Positions 10,833-19,102 are shown, numbered from the stretch's first letter. The stretch: 64,000 nucleotides of DNA from an uncultured Prevotellaceae bacterium (GCA_900318995.1 ONMR01000006.1:89324-153323); one strand, 5' to 3'. Notes: a model not told the origin generated them from the letters alone. Program-made: numbers and translations.

Positions 10833-11007
10833 ACAATAGGGACGGTTCCATCCGTGTATCCGGGGGTATGGGTATAGGAAACCATGGCCGCCCGTGGGCT
10901 TGTGAACGGGAGGGGCCCGCCGCGAAGCGGTGGGAGGGATAGCGCCGTAGGCGCGTAGTTTCAGATACCCATACCCCCGGATACACGGATGGAACCGTCC
11001 CTATTGT
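10833..11007. repeat. 175-bp inverted repeat with 43-bp perfect arms
   Basis: Left arm 10833-10875 and right arm 10965-11007 are exact reverse complements. Pairing resumes further in with GAAAC/GTTTC (10878-10882 and 10958-10962). The 89-base interior contains further small hairpins: CCCGT/ACGGG, CCGC-gaa-GCGG and GCGCC-gta-GGCGC. The element fills nearly the whole gap between relA and the DPP-IV gene. I see no TAnnTTTG box in it on either strand. It could fold into a branched cruciform or RNA structure. Its interior does not match the core shared by the repeats at 13225 and 30563 apart from short motifs. Confidence 0.9.
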
Positions 11008-11014
11008 GTAATTA

Positions 11015-13186
11015 TCAGTTAATACGTTCCACTTCTCTTACACCCTTTATCTGCTTGAGTTTCTTGACCAGCCGGTCCAGCGATGAAAGGTCACTGACCA
11101 GCACCGTAAGACGTCCCTGGAACAGGCCGCCGTTGGAGTCAATGCTGATGGAACGCAGCAGAGTATCGGGTTCCTTATTTATTATTGATGAAATGTTTGA
11201 TACAATTCCAATGTCGTCCTGGCCCACCACATTAAGCGTGATGCTATATTGGCTACCGCTCTTGCCGCTCCAGCGTGCCTTGACGATGCGGTACGGATAA
11301 CGCTCGCGCATACGCAGCAGGTTGGGGCAGCCGCTGCGGTGGATGCGTATTCCGCCGTTTATGCTCACAAACCCCGTCACGTCATCACCGTAAATAGGAT
11401 GGCAGCAGCCCGCCATCTTGAAGTCTATGCCGGTCAGGTTGTCGCCAATGACCAGAACATCGGTCTCCTGCGCAACCTTTTTCTCAGTTTCCGCAAAAGT
11501 CTTCTCAATGTCAAAGTCCTGGGCGCTGTGAACCTCCTGTTCGGCCTGGGCGTGCATCTCCTCATAAACGCGGAGCACGTCATCGACCGTAATCTCATCC
11601 TCCATAAGGGCATGGAAGAAAGGAGTCTGCCCCTTGAATCCCATACGCACTATAAGGCGCGACATATCGCTCTCCGATATATCTATCTTGCGGTTCTTGA
11701 AACGTCGCTGCAGCAGCTCCTTGCCGGCCTGGGCCTCGCGGTTGCGAATCTCGTTGATGCCCTGACGTATGCGCATGCGGGCTCGGGATGTCACTGCAAT
11801 GTTGAGCCAGTCCTGCTTAGGAGTCTGGGCCGATGATGTCAGCACCTCAACCGTATCGCCGCTCTGCAACTTATGGCTTATGCGCACGTTGCGTCCGCCC
11901 ACGCGTGCACCCACGCATGTAAGACCCAGCTTGCTGTGAATGGAGAAAGCAAAGTCAAGCACCGTAGCCCCCTTGGGCAGCTGGCGGACCTCACCGTTGG
12001 GAGTGAATACGAATATCTCCTCCTGATACATATCCAGCGCAAAGTCCTTGCGCAACTCATCAGGACTGGTGTTATGTTCCAGAATCTCGCGTATGCCGGC
12101 CATCACGCTGTCGGCCGTACCCTCGCTCTTGATGCCCTTGTAAGACCAGTGGGCAGCCAGACCACGCTCCGCGATATCGTCCATGCGGCGGGTGCGTATC
12201 TGAATCTCCACCCAGCGGTTCTCGGGTCCGTTCACCGTAATGTGCAGAGACTCATAACCGTTGCTCTTGGGCACGCTCAGCCAGTCACGCAGACGCTTGG
12301 GGTTGGGCTGGTACATATCGGTCACAATGCTGTAAACCTGCCAGCACTGCGCCTTTTCCTTATCGGCCGGAGAGTCCAGGATGATGCGGATTGCAAAGAG
12401 GTCATATATATGGTCCAGAGTGGTGTTCTGGGCCTTCATCTTGTTCCAGATGCTGGATATGGACTTGGTGCGTCCCTTGATGGTGAACTTGAGCCCCGCC
12501 TCCTCCAGCTTGGCCTTGACCGGTCCGATGAACGCCTTGATGTAAGCCTCGCGTGCGCTCTTGGTCTCGTTGAGCTGGCGTGCAATGTCATCATAGACAT
12601 CACGGTGCTCATACTTGACCACCATATCCTCCATCTCGCTCTTGATGGCGTAAAGACCCAGACGATGGGCCATAGGGATATAGAGCAGCCGTGCCTCCTC
12701 GGTAACATGGAGCCGATAATCAGTCTCAGTGGTGCCTGACAGCATCCGCATCAGCACATAGCGGTCTGCAATAAGGCATATGATCACGCGCACATCCTCG
12801 GCAAACGATACCAGAAGCTTGCGGAAATTCTCATCGGCAATGGAGTCATGCTTGGAGTAAAGCTCCTTGACGCGGCACATGCCCTGGATAAGTCCCGCAG
12901 CATCCTCACCGAACTTCTCGCGGAATTGCTCCGGAGCAATCAGCCCCTGCTGGACCATAGGATCAAACAGAGCCGTCAGCAGTGAAGCCTTCTTAAGCCC
13001 CGTCTTCTCCACAATCACGATACCAGTACGGATGCACCGCTCCAGAGTAGGAACACCATGAGCGTCAGTCCCGTAAGCACCTTTGGCAACACCCTCGCGG
13101 AGCAAACCCTTAAGCCTGCTCCAGTCCTCAGCCCCAAACAAAGGCCGGGCCACCCTCACCAACTCTCTGTAAACCCCAAATTCCAT
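11015..13186 (-). CDS. relA: RelA-type (p)ppGpp synthetase with degenerate hydrolase domain
   Basis: A long RelA/SpoT homologue of 723 residues that makes the stringent-response alarmone pppGpp from GTP and ATP. The N-terminal HD-hydrolase region has lost its signature: TALFDPMVQQ replaces LLHDxxED, and LIADRYVLMR replaces LADRLHNM. The synthetase domain is intact (VPKSNGYESLH, EIQIRTRRM, AAHWSYKG). TGS (VFTPNGEVRQLPKG), helical and zinc-finger-like (GCCHPIYGD) regions and a C-terminal ACT domain follow. The start chosen is ATG 13184-13186 (MEFGVYREL), eight bases after a TATATTTG box; an upstream frame extends into the 13225 repeat and is probably not translated. Likely synthetase-only; a bifunctional paralogue should exist elsewhere. 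Confidence 0.92.
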   Translation of the reverse strand: MEFGVYRELVRVARPLFGAEDWSRLKGLLREGVAKGAYGTDAHGVPTLERCIRTGIVIVEKTGLKKASLLTALFDPMVQQGLIAPEQFREKFGEDAAGLIQGMCRVKELYSKHDSIADENFRKLLVSFAEDVRVIICLIADRYVLMRMLSGTTETDYRLHVTEEARLLYIPMAHRLGLYAIKSEMEDMVVKYEHRDVYDDIARQLNETKSAREAYIKAFIGPVKAKLEEAGLKFTIKGRTKSISSIWNKMKAQNTTLDHIYDLFAIRIILDSPADKEKAQCWQVYSIVTDMYQPNPKRLRDWLSVPKSNGYESLHITVNGPENRWVEIQIRTRRMDDIAERGLAAHWSYKGIKSEGTADSVMAGIREILEHNTSPDELRKDFALDMYQEEIFVFTPNGEVRQLPKGATVLDFAFSIHSKLGLTCVGARVGGRNVRISHKLQSGDTVEVLTSSAQTPKQDWLNIAVTSRARMRIRQGINEIRNREAQAGKELLQRRFKNRKIDISESDMSRLIVRMGFKGQTPFFHALMEDEITVDDVLRVYEEMHAQAEQEVHSAQDFDIEKTFAETEKKVAQETDVLVIGDNLTGIDFKMAGCCHPIYGDDVTGFVSINGGIRIHRSGCPNLLRMRERYPYRIVKARWSGKSGSQYSITLNVVGQDDIGIVSNISSIINKEPDTLLRSISIDSNGGLFQGRLTVLVSDLSSLDRLVKKLKQIKGVREVERIN

Positions 13187-13193
13187 ACTCCCG

Positions 13194-13201
13194 CAAATAT
13201 A
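13194..13201 (-). promoter_or_regulatory. Candidate -7 box of relA
   Basis: On the minus strand TATATTTG matches TAnnTTTG exactly and ends seven bases before the relA ATG, so the transcript would be leaderless or nearly so. No TTG at the usual distance is obvious. Confidence 0.5.
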
Positions 13202-13224
13202 GTCATTTGTTCCCATTTGCAGGA

Positions 13225-13415
13225 GCAGGACCAATATATTTGGGACGATTAGCGGAGGGCGTTAAGCGGAGAGGCTTGGAAGATCCCGTTAAGAACGGCG
13301 CTTGTTTGACGAACGTTCGGCCCCGAAGGGGACGATAAGGAGGAGTTCGCCGTTTAGGGTCTGGAGAGTCTCGGAGTAGCCCGTAGCTGTTGTGTCCCAA
13401 ATATATTGGTCCTGC
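13225..13415. repeat. Structured inverted-repeat element, copy 1 of the shared-core family
   Basis: The 22-base arms at 13225-13246 and 13394-13415 are exact reverse complements, with GGGAC/GTCCC at the inner ends. The interior has GGCGTTAAGCG, GATCCCGTTAAGAACGGC, CTTGTTTGACGA, CCCC-gaa-GGGG, GGAGGAGTTCGCCGTTTAGG and CGGAGTAGCC. Each has a near-identical counterpart in the same order in the element at 30563-30757. AACGGC pairs with GCCGTT and GATCCC with GGGTC, giving a long interrupted stem. Together with the flanks it makes up the 314-base gap between relA and the sigma-54 regulator; no coding frame is supported there. Confidence 0.88.
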
Positions 13416-13472
13416 GGAGGTTAAAATAAACGAAATAATCTGCCAAAATTTCCGTATAAACGCTAAAGTAAG

Positions 13473-13480
13473 TATTTTTG
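13473..13480 (+). promoter_or_regulatory. Candidate -7 box upstream of the sigma-54-type regulator
   Basis: TATTTTTG matches TAnnTTTG and lies 20 bases before the ATG at 13501, with an AAGGA close to the start. The -33 half is not recognisable. Confidence 0.5.
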
Positions 13481-13500
13481 TCAGTCTATTAAGGATAACT

Positions 13501-14712
13501 ATGAATATAGAAGAGATACAGAGAATGAAACAGAGGTTCCGCATAATCGGAAACTCACCGGAGATGAACCGCGCCATAGACGTAGCCATACAGGTTGCGC
13601 CCACAGACCTGACGGTTCTGATAACAGGTGAGAGCGGAGCCGGAAAGGACGTATTCCCAAGAATAATACATGAGAACAGCCTCCGCAAGACCAAGAAGTT
13701 CCTTGCCGTTAACTGCGGAGCCATACCAGAAGGAACCATAGATTCGGAACTGTTCGGACATATCAAAGGTGCATTCACCAACGCCATCAATGACCGCAAC
13801 GGATATTTTGCCGAAGCCAACGGAGGAACCATATTCCTGGACGAGGTCGCCGAACTTCCCCTGGCCACCCAGGCCCGCCTGCTGAGAGTGCTTGAGTCCG
13901 GCGAATATATCAGAGTAGGTTCCAGCACCGTTGAGAAGACCGATGTCCGCATAGTAGCAGCCACCAACGTAGACCTTCAGAAAGCAATAGATCAGGGGCG
14001 TTTCCGTGAAGATCTGTACTATCGTCTCAGCACAATACCCATCAAGGTGCCGCCATTGCGTGAGCGTGGAACCGATGTACAGCTGCTGTTCCGTAAGTTC
14101 GCCGCTGATTGCGCCGAGAAGTACCATATGCCTGCAGTTCAGCTGTCGGAGGATGCAAAGCAGATGCTCATGACCTATCATTGGCCCGGCAACGTGCGTC
14201 AGCTCAAGAATATTACCGAGCAGATATCAATAATGGCTACTCAGAGAGTAATCACCGCCGATATGCTTCAGGATTACCTGCCTGACCGTCGTACCACAAT
14301 GGTGCCGATGCTTGCAGGAGGCCAGCGTCAGGAAAACTCATTTGAGAATGAACGCGAGATACTGTACAAGGTACTTTTTGACCTGCGTAGAGATGTAACA
14401 GACCTCAAGGCTCAGGTAAGCAGCCTGTCACAGGGACAGCCGCCCGTCCAGCAGCCTGTGCCCATATACACACCCGATGAAGGCGTTACCACGGTTCATT
14501 CTGTACCGTCCCGTAAGAATGCACAGCCTGATGATGACATTCAGGATACCGAAGTATATGTTGAAGAGACGCTCTCACTTGATGAAGTGGAGAAGGATAT
14601 GATTAAGCGCGCTTTGGCCAAGCATGGAGGCAAACGTCGTGGTGCGGCTGCCGATCTTAACATATCCGAGCGAACCCTGTACCGTAAAATAAAAGAGTAT
14701 AATCTGGAATGA
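13501..14712 (+). CDS. Sigma-54-interaction-domain transcriptional regulator, Fis-type HTH
   Basis: A 403-residue AAA+ enhancer-binding-protein homologue without an N-terminal receiver domain. Walker A is GESGAGKD, Walker B is GGTIFLDEVAELP, and the arginine-finger region is RFREDLYYRL. The loop normally GAFTGA reads GAFTNA. The C-terminus has a Fis-type helix-turn-helix (AAADLNISERTLYRKIKEY). A Gln/Pro-rich linker separates the two. The start is ATG 13501 (MNIEEIQRMKQRF), which has AAGGA upstream; the frame is open back to 13390 but that part lies in the repeat element. In Bacteroides-type genomes this gene heads the same string: lptE, a TPR-like gene, secG. Targets are unknown. Confidence 0.9.
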   Translation: MNIEEIQRMKQRFRIIGNSPEMNRAIDVAIQVAPTDLTVLITGESGAGKDVFPRIIHENSLRKTKKFLAVNCGAIPEGTIDSELFGHIKGAFTNAINDRNGYFAEANGGTIFLDEVAELPLATQARLLRVLESGEYIRVGSSTVEKTDVRIVAATNVDLQKAIDQGRFREDLYYRLSTIPIKVPPLRERGTDVQLLFRKFAADCAEKYHMPAVQLSEDAKQMLMTYHWPGNVRQLKNITEQISIMATQRVITADMLQDYLPDRRTTMVPMLAGGQRQENSFENEREILYKVLFDLRRDVTDLKAQVSSLSQGQPPVQQPVPIYTPDEGVTTVHSVPSRKNAQPDDDIQDTEVYVEETLSLDEVEKDMIKRALAKHGGKRRGAAADLNISERTLYRKIKEYNLE

Positions 14713-15227
14713 GACGCGGAATACTAAAACCAATCCTGATGATATTGCCTTTGGCAGTGCTGATGTCAGGGTGCTCCATATCTTATAAGCTTAATGGAGC
14801 GTCAATTGATTACAATACCATCAAGACCATCTCAATAGATGCTTTCAGCAACCGTGCAGCCTATCAGTGGGCCCCGATGGCTCCCATGTTCAATACATCA
14901 ATCAGTGACATCTATAACCGCCAGACCAAGCTGAGACAGGTAAAGCGCGACGGAGACCTTATGTTGTCGGGAGAGATAACGTCTTATGACCAGACCAACA
15001 AGTCAGTCTCTGCTGACGGTTACTCGTCAATGGTGCAGCTTAAAATGACAGTCAAGGTCAAGTTCACCAATAACAAGAACCACGATGATGACTTTGAGAA
15101 GGGCTTCACGTCAACCCGCGAGTACGATTCCTCACAGCAGCTCTCTTCGGTCCAGGAGGAACTTGTTCAGCAGATGATTGATGACATAGTGGACCAGGTG
15201 TTTAATGCAACCGTAGCCAATTGGTGA
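14709..15227 (+). CDS. lptE: LPS-assembly lipoprotein LptE
   Basis: A 172-residue lipoprotein with lipobox LMSGC (Cys22) followed by SISYKLNGASIDYNTIKTISI, typical of Bacteroidetes LptE. LptE plugs the LptD barrel in the outer membrane and helps insert lipopolysaccharide. The middle portion (RQTKLRQVKRDGDLMLSGEITSY) corresponds to the LptE beta-strand that meets LptD. The C-terminus is acidic and helical. The ATG overlaps the stop of the sigma-54 regulator by four bases (ATGA), so the two are co-translated. Identity rests on this lipoprotein pattern and on conserved order with secG; the family diverges quickly in sequence. Confidence 0.85.
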   Translation: MRRGILKPILMILPLAVLMSGCSISYKLNGASIDYNTIKTISIDAFSNRAAYQWAPMAPMFNTSISDIYNRQTKLRQVKRDGDLMLSGEITSYDQTNKSVSADGYSSMVQLKMTVKVKFTNNKNHDDDFEKGFTSTREYDSSQQLSSVQEELVQQMIDDIVDQVFNATVANW

Positions 15228-15697
15228 TGGGACAAAGCAAGGATGAACGCCTGATGTCCATTCTGGATACGTTTCTGGAGGGTCGTGAGGATGAGTTGTC
15301 GGGCATGACGGAGCTGGGCGCAGTACCGCTTGATTATGTCAATGATTATCTTGAGGCGGAATCAGACCTGAAAGAGAGTCGTGCCGATTCGGCTATCCGT
15401 TCCAAGTCGGAACAGTTGTTGGATGCGTTCCTGTCATCGGACTACAAGGCACCTTCATTCAGCCAGGCAGAAGAAGGCGACAGGGAGGTCCCTGACGCCG
15501 ATGATGACACGGAACAGCTTGATGAGTCGTGTTTCACCGAGACTTTGGCACGTATCTATCTTAAACAGCACAGATATGACCGGGCATTGGAAATTATTAA
15601 GTCTCTTTATTTGAATTTTCCGAATAAAAGCATTTACTTTGCGGACCAAATCCGGTATTTGGAAATATTGGTAAGGATAAATCAAAAATCAAAATAG
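15227..15697 (+). CDS. Small TPR-like protein of the lptE-secG locus
   Basis: A 156-residue cytoplasmic protein of unknown function. The first two thirds are acidic and probably disordered. The end, YLKQHRYDRALEIIKSLYLNFPNKSIYFADQIRYLE, resembles a single tetratricopeptide helix pair with the FP(N/K)KSxYFADQIRFLE ending found in Bacteroidetes genes at this locus. The start taken is ATG 15227, overlapping the lptE stop as TGATG; a TTG six bases earlier is the only alternative nearby. secG follows after three bases. A role linked to envelope assembly is suggested only by position. Confidence 0.75.
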   Translation: MGQSKDERLMSILDTFLEGREDELSGMTELGAVPLDYVNDYLEAESDLKESRADSAIRSKSEQLLDAFLSSDYKAPSFSQAEEGDREVPDADDDTEQLDESCFTETLARIYLKQHRYDRALEIIKSLYLNFPNKSIYFADQIRYLEILVRINQKSK

Positions 15698-15700
15698 AAA

Positions 15701-16048
15701 ATGTTTAAGGTTTTAATCATCATTATCGTGATTCTGGCACTCTTCCTGTGCTTTGTCGTTACAATCCAGAACTCAAAAGGCGGCGGATTGGCAGCAGGTT
15801 TTGCGTCATCAAACCAGATTATGGGTGTTCGCAAGACAACAGATATCCTTGAAAAGACCACTTGGACTCTGATGGCAAGCATAGCAGTACTGAGCATAAT
15901 TACAGCATATGTTGCCAAACCTAAGGCTGTTAACACAGGTTCTGTACTTGAGGGTGATGCAATTGAGAACCAGTACACCAATCCTGAGTCGTCAACAACA
16001 ACATTTGATGCTCCTCTTGAGATTGAGGATTTCTCAACTGAGGAATAA
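15701..16048 (+). CDS. secG: Preprotein translocase subunit SecG
   Basis: A 115-residue SecG, the small accessory subunit of the SecYEG channel in the inner membrane. Two transmembrane segments (about 2-22 and 54-73) flank the conserved cytoplasmic loop NSKGGGLAAGFASSNQIMGVRKTTDILEKTTW. The acidic C-terminal tail after residue 80 is longer than in enterobacteria but common in Bacteroidetes. It is the last gene of the regulator–lptE–TPR–secG string and is followed within about 20 bases by a strong hairpin with a T-run. Confidence 0.95.
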   Translation: MFKVLIIIIVILALFLCFVVTIQNSKGGGLAAGFASSNQIMGVRKTTDILEKTTWTLMASIAVLSIITAYVAKPKAVNTGSVLEGDAIENQYTNPESSTTTFDAPLEIEDFSTEE

Positions 16049-16068
16049 TTCACGAATTAGGTATATTT

Positions 16069-16102
16069 CGGGAGACATCCTAAGTGGATTGTCTCCCGTT
16101 TT
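16069..16102 (+). terminator. Rho-independent terminator after secG
   Basis: CGGGAGAC (16069-16076) pairs with GTCTCCCG (16091-16098). The stem continues inward as ATCC/GGAT around a five-base loop, and four T follow. It ends only 15 bases before the aminotransferase ATG at 16117, so it also controls read-through into that operon. Confidence 0.85.
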
Positions 16103-16116
16103 CATGAATAATCGAT

Positions 16117-17160
16117 ATGAAAACATACGCTTTCCCGGGTATAATAGAGGATGATATCCTACGGATTTCTGCAGGCCAGATTCCATATATGAGAACCTCC
16201 TGGTTCTCGGGCGTAATGAAGGAGAACGAGCGTATGCTCCTTGATGCAATAGGCTGTCAGGGCGGCAGGGTGATGTTTTTTACGTCATCAGGTACAGCAG
16301 CAATGGAGTCGGTCGTTCAGAATTACGTTGCAGCAAAGGGATCGGCATTCATCATAGATGGAGGCACGTTCGGACACCGTTGGGTGCAGCTCTGCGAGTA
16401 TCACGGCATTGAGCATGAGGTCATGCAGATACCTTTTGCCGAAGATATTGACTATGAGGCTCTGGAACAGCGCGTGGCTTATTCGCGACCTGCAGTATTC
16501 CTTTGTCAGCATCATGAGACATCATCGGGACAACTGTTTGATATAAGGCGCATATCGGACATCTGCCACAAGTTCGGGACAAGCCTCGTAGTGGATGTGA
16601 TAAGCTCTTTTCTTGCCGAAGAACTTGATATGAACGGCATGGGCATAGACGTGGCAGTTACAAGCACTCAAAAAGGCCTGAACCTGCCACCCGGTGCAGC
16701 GCTGGTCTTTTTGGCGGAGAATGCCCTGAAGGTTGATTTTCGCCATAACAATTACTATCTTGACTTCCAGGATAACCTTAAGAACCTGGAGCGCGGTCAG
16801 ACTCCATTCAGTCCCGCAACCACTCTGTTCATGCAGGTCAATGAACGTATGCACCGCAACTTGGAGAAGGGTATTGGTAATGTCATTGCCGCTACCCGTG
16901 AAAAGGCTCTTTATTTCCGCCGTCTTTGCGCCAAATACGGTTGGGAGATACCGGCACATAATCCCGCCAATGCCGTAACGGGTTTCTTTGTACATAAGAA
17001 TGCCGATATTCTGTGTGATGAACTGCAGAAACACGGAATATTCATAATGCCCAGCGGCAAGCCTCATTTCTTCCGAGTCTCGCATATGGGCAGCGATACA
17101 TATCAGGATCTCGATGATCTGGCCGGACTTATCAGTGAAATAGAAAACCTACCCAGATGA
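16117..17160 (+). CDS. Class V PLP-dependent aminotransferase
   Basis: A 347-residue fold-type I PLP enzyme of the class V group (alanine-glyoxylate, serine-pyruvate and 2-aminoethylphosphonate transaminase relatives). FFTSSGTAAMES (about 50-61) binds the cofactor phosphate, VVDVISSF includes the PLP-ring aspartate, and TSTQKGLNLPPG holds the Schiff-base lysine. Its neighbours (a TagB/F-like transferase, LicD and a cytidylyltransferase) suggest that it supplies an amino-alcohol or aminophosphonate head group, or converts an oxo-precursor to an amine. No PEP mutase is present, so an aminoethylphosphonate route is not supported locally. It overlaps the next gene by four bases and no separate promoter is evident. 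Confidence 0.85.
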   Translation: MKTYAFPGIIEDDILRISAGQIPYMRTSWFSGVMKENERMLLDAIGCQGGRVMFFTSSGTAAMESVVQNYVAAKGSAFIIDGGTFGHRWVQLCEYHGIEHEVMQIPFAEDIDYEALEQRVAYSRPAVFLCQHHETSSGQLFDIRRISDICHKFGTSLVVDVISSFLAEELDMNGMGIDVAVTSTQKGLNLPPGAALVFLAENALKVDFRHNNYYLDFQDNLKNLERGQTPFSPATTLFMQVNERMHRNLEKGIGNVIAATREKALYFRRLCAKYGWEIPAHNPANAVTGFFVHKNADILCDELQKHGIFIMPSGKPHFFRVSHMGSDTYQDLDDLAGLISEIENLPR

Positions 17161-18212
17161 GGATTGTACTGTTCTGTGAGAACCGATATGCGATAGACAT
17201 ACTGCAACCTTTGTATGATGAGGCGGTGGCTCAGAAATGCCACGAAGTGCTGTGGTATATCCATACTCCAAAAATTAAAAACTACAAACCCGACGACAGC
17301 ATCCGTTGGACATCAAGCATGCAGGAACTGTATGATTTCAGTCCCGAAGCTGTATTTGTGCCGGGCAACATTGTTCCGTATTATCTGCCGGGCGTCAAGA
17401 TCCAGGTGTTCCACGGATATGCTGCCGAAAAGAAGGATCATTGGATAATCCGCCGTTATTTTGATACATATTTTACACAGGGTCCGTATTTTACGTCTCA
17501 TTTTGAGGCATCAGCCCTTAAGTACAAGGACTTTGAGGTTCGCGAGACGGGTTGGACCAAGCAGGACTGGATATTCCGTCACCTGCATGATTTTGATGAT
17601 GAGAAACAGCGCCTGCTAAAGCAATACGGCAAGAGCAGAGTTGTGCTCTATGCCCCTACGTTCTCGCCCAAACTCACATCGCTTCCCTATCTAAAGCCCG
17701 CTCTCGAGCAGCTTTGCGCCCAGAGAGACATACTGCTTATCCTCAAGTTCCATCCGCTTACAGCAAAGGAGTGGGCCGATGAGTACAGGGAGTGGGCGTC
17801 GGACCGCAATGATGCCATATATATAGAGGCATCAGAGAATGTAACCAGATATCAGATAATGAGTGACGTGATGATAAGCGATACTTCATCATCAGTATAT
17901 GAGTTCCTGCTGCTGGACAGGCCTGTGGTAACTTTCCGCACTATAGCCAAGGATATCTATTGGGAGAATATTGATGATCCGGACCAGTTGACAGACGCAT
18001 TTGACAGAGCGCTGAATGATCCTGATGCCGCGGTCAAACGTCACTGGATAGTGGATAATTATGATCCGCATATGGACGGAATGTGCTGCCAACGTATGAT
18101 TGCCGAGGCTCAGGATTACATAGACCGTCATGGAGTTCCTTCAAAGCGTCGGCTCAATCTTTGGCGCAAGTATACAAGTATAAAGACATTTGGAAAGATC
18201 AAAAGAGACTGA
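17157..18212 (+). CDS. CDP-glycerol glycerophosphotransferase-like protein (TagB/TagF family)
   Basis: A 351-residue GT-B-like transferase. Family features are VFHGYAAEKKDHW (about 82-94, donor-side histidine), VVLYAPTFSPKLTSLPYL, ILKFHPLT and SDTSSSVYEFLLLDRPVV. These match the Glyphos_transf domain of TagB/TagF, which move glycerol-phosphate or ribitol-phosphate from a CDP-alcohol onto a glycan. The protein is close to the size of the catalytic domain alone and has no transmembrane segment. Wall teichoic acid is not expected in this phylum, so the acceptor is more likely a capsule or LPS sugar. It overlaps the aminotransferase (ATGA) and the LicD gene (TGATG). The cytidylyltransferase two genes on could make its donor. 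Confidence 0.85.
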   Translation: MRIVLFCENRYAIDILQPLYDEAVAQKCHEVLWYIHTPKIKNYKPDDSIRWTSSMQELYDFSPEAVFVPGNIVPYYLPGVKIQVFHGYAAEKKDHWIIRRYFDTYFTQGPYFTSHFEASALKYKDFEVRETGWTKQDWIFRHLHDFDDEKQRLLKQYGKSRVVLYAPTFSPKLTSLPYLKPALEQLCAQRDILLILKFHPLTAKEWADEYREWASDRNDAIYIEASENVTRYQIMSDVMISDTSSSVYEFLLLDRPVVTFRTIAKDIYWENIDDPDQLTDAFDRALNDPDAAVKRHWIVDNYDPHMDGMCCQRMIAEAQDYIDRHGVPSKRRLNLWRKYTSIKTFGKIKRD

Positions 18213-19102
18213 TGACATCGTATCAACCATATAATTATGATTTAAGGGAATTTCAGCTGAGGAGTGTATGTTTGCTGGATGCGATTGACAAGGTTTGCAA
18301 GGAACACGACATTACCTATTATGTGATTGCCGGAACACTTCTGGGAGCTGTACGCCATAAAGGCTTTATCCCATGGGATGATGACCTGGACATAGCACTG
18401 ATGCGCAGGGATTATGACCTGCTCATTGAACATGCATCCGAGTGGCTTCCTGAGCCTTTTTCTATAGTTGCTTACAATAATGACCCTGATTATCCCAAGT
18501 ATTTTGCAAAACTTGAGGATAAAAGCACTACTTTAGTGGAGCGTTTCTATCTGGGATACGTAGGGGGAATATATATGGATATCTTCCCGTTGGATTCAGT
18601 ACCTGACAACAAGTTGCTCAGGGCATGGCATTACTACCGTTTCAACCTGAAGAGACGTATGCTCTATCTGGTATACAGGGATCCGTATAAGCACGGCAAG
18701 GGGTTAGGCTCACTGATGCTGCGTCTTATTCAGAAACTTGTGTCCAAAGAGAAACTGCACAGAAGGGCACAGAGGGTCCTTACAGAATTTGAAGGAAAGA
18801 ATAACTGCAATTATGTGATGACCCATGATGACGGATTCAAGGCATATCACAAGTCAGTTTTCGGGAAACCGGTCTCCTGTGAATTCGAGGGTCATACATT
18901 CTGTGCACCCGAGCATCCTGAAGGATTCCTGTCGGTCCTTTATGGAGATGATTACATGACTCCTCCTCCGGAAGGAAAAAGGAACTCGCATTTCCATGAC
19001 TATTGCGATCTGAAGAACGGATATGAGGGCGTTGATATCAATGAGCTGAAGGCTCATTATGAGGGAATTGACAGTTTGAAAAGAAAAGAAGAACGGTTAT
19101 GA
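18212..19102 (+). CDS. LicD family phosphotransferase
   Basis: A 296-residue LicD protein. The signature VIAGTLLGAVRHKGFIPWDDDLDIALMRRDY (about residues 40-70) contains the nucleotidyltransferase-fold G-T/S-LLGAxR and DDDxD metal-binding residues. LicD proteins move phosphocholine or a similar phospho-group from a CDP-activated donor to a surface sugar. The start is ATG 18212, overlapping the previous stop as TGATG; a longer frame back to 18083 is a read-through of the upstream gene. It overlaps the cytidylyltransferase by four bases. No choline kinase or choline transporter lies nearby, so the head group need not be choline. Confidence 0.9.
   Translation: MTSYQPYNYDLREFQLRSVCLLDAIDKVCKEHDITYYVIAGTLLGAVRHKGFIPWDDDLDIALMRRDYDLLIEHASEWLPEPFSIVAYNNDPDYPKYFAKLEDKSTTLVERFYLGYVGGIYMDIFPLDSVPDNKLLRAWHYYRFNLKRRMLYLVYRDPYKHGKGLGSLMLRLIQKLVSKEKLHRRAQRVLTEFEGKNNCNYVMTHDDGFKAYHKSVFGKPVSCEFEGHTFCAPEHPEGFLSVLYGDDYMTPPPEGKRNSHFHDYCDLKNGYEGVDINELKAHYEGIDSLKRKEERL

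Noticed and set aside
11249-12739. Long plus-strand frames of 195 and 288 codons opposite relA
   Set aside because: They are antisense shadows of a well-conserved gene, have no family features and no promoter or ribosome-binding signal.
13187-13234. Longer start for RelA
   Set aside because: It would begin inside the arm of the 13225 repeat and be upstream of the TATATTTG promoter box.
13390-13500. Longer start for the sigma-54-type regulator
   Set aside because: This part lies in the inverted-repeat element and promoter; ATG 13501 has a ribosome-binding-like AAGGA and the expected N-terminus.
18083-18211. Longer start for the LicD gene
   Set aside because: The extra codons lie in the coding sequence of the TagB/F-like gene, and ATG 18212 gives the TGATG overlap seen throughout this operon.
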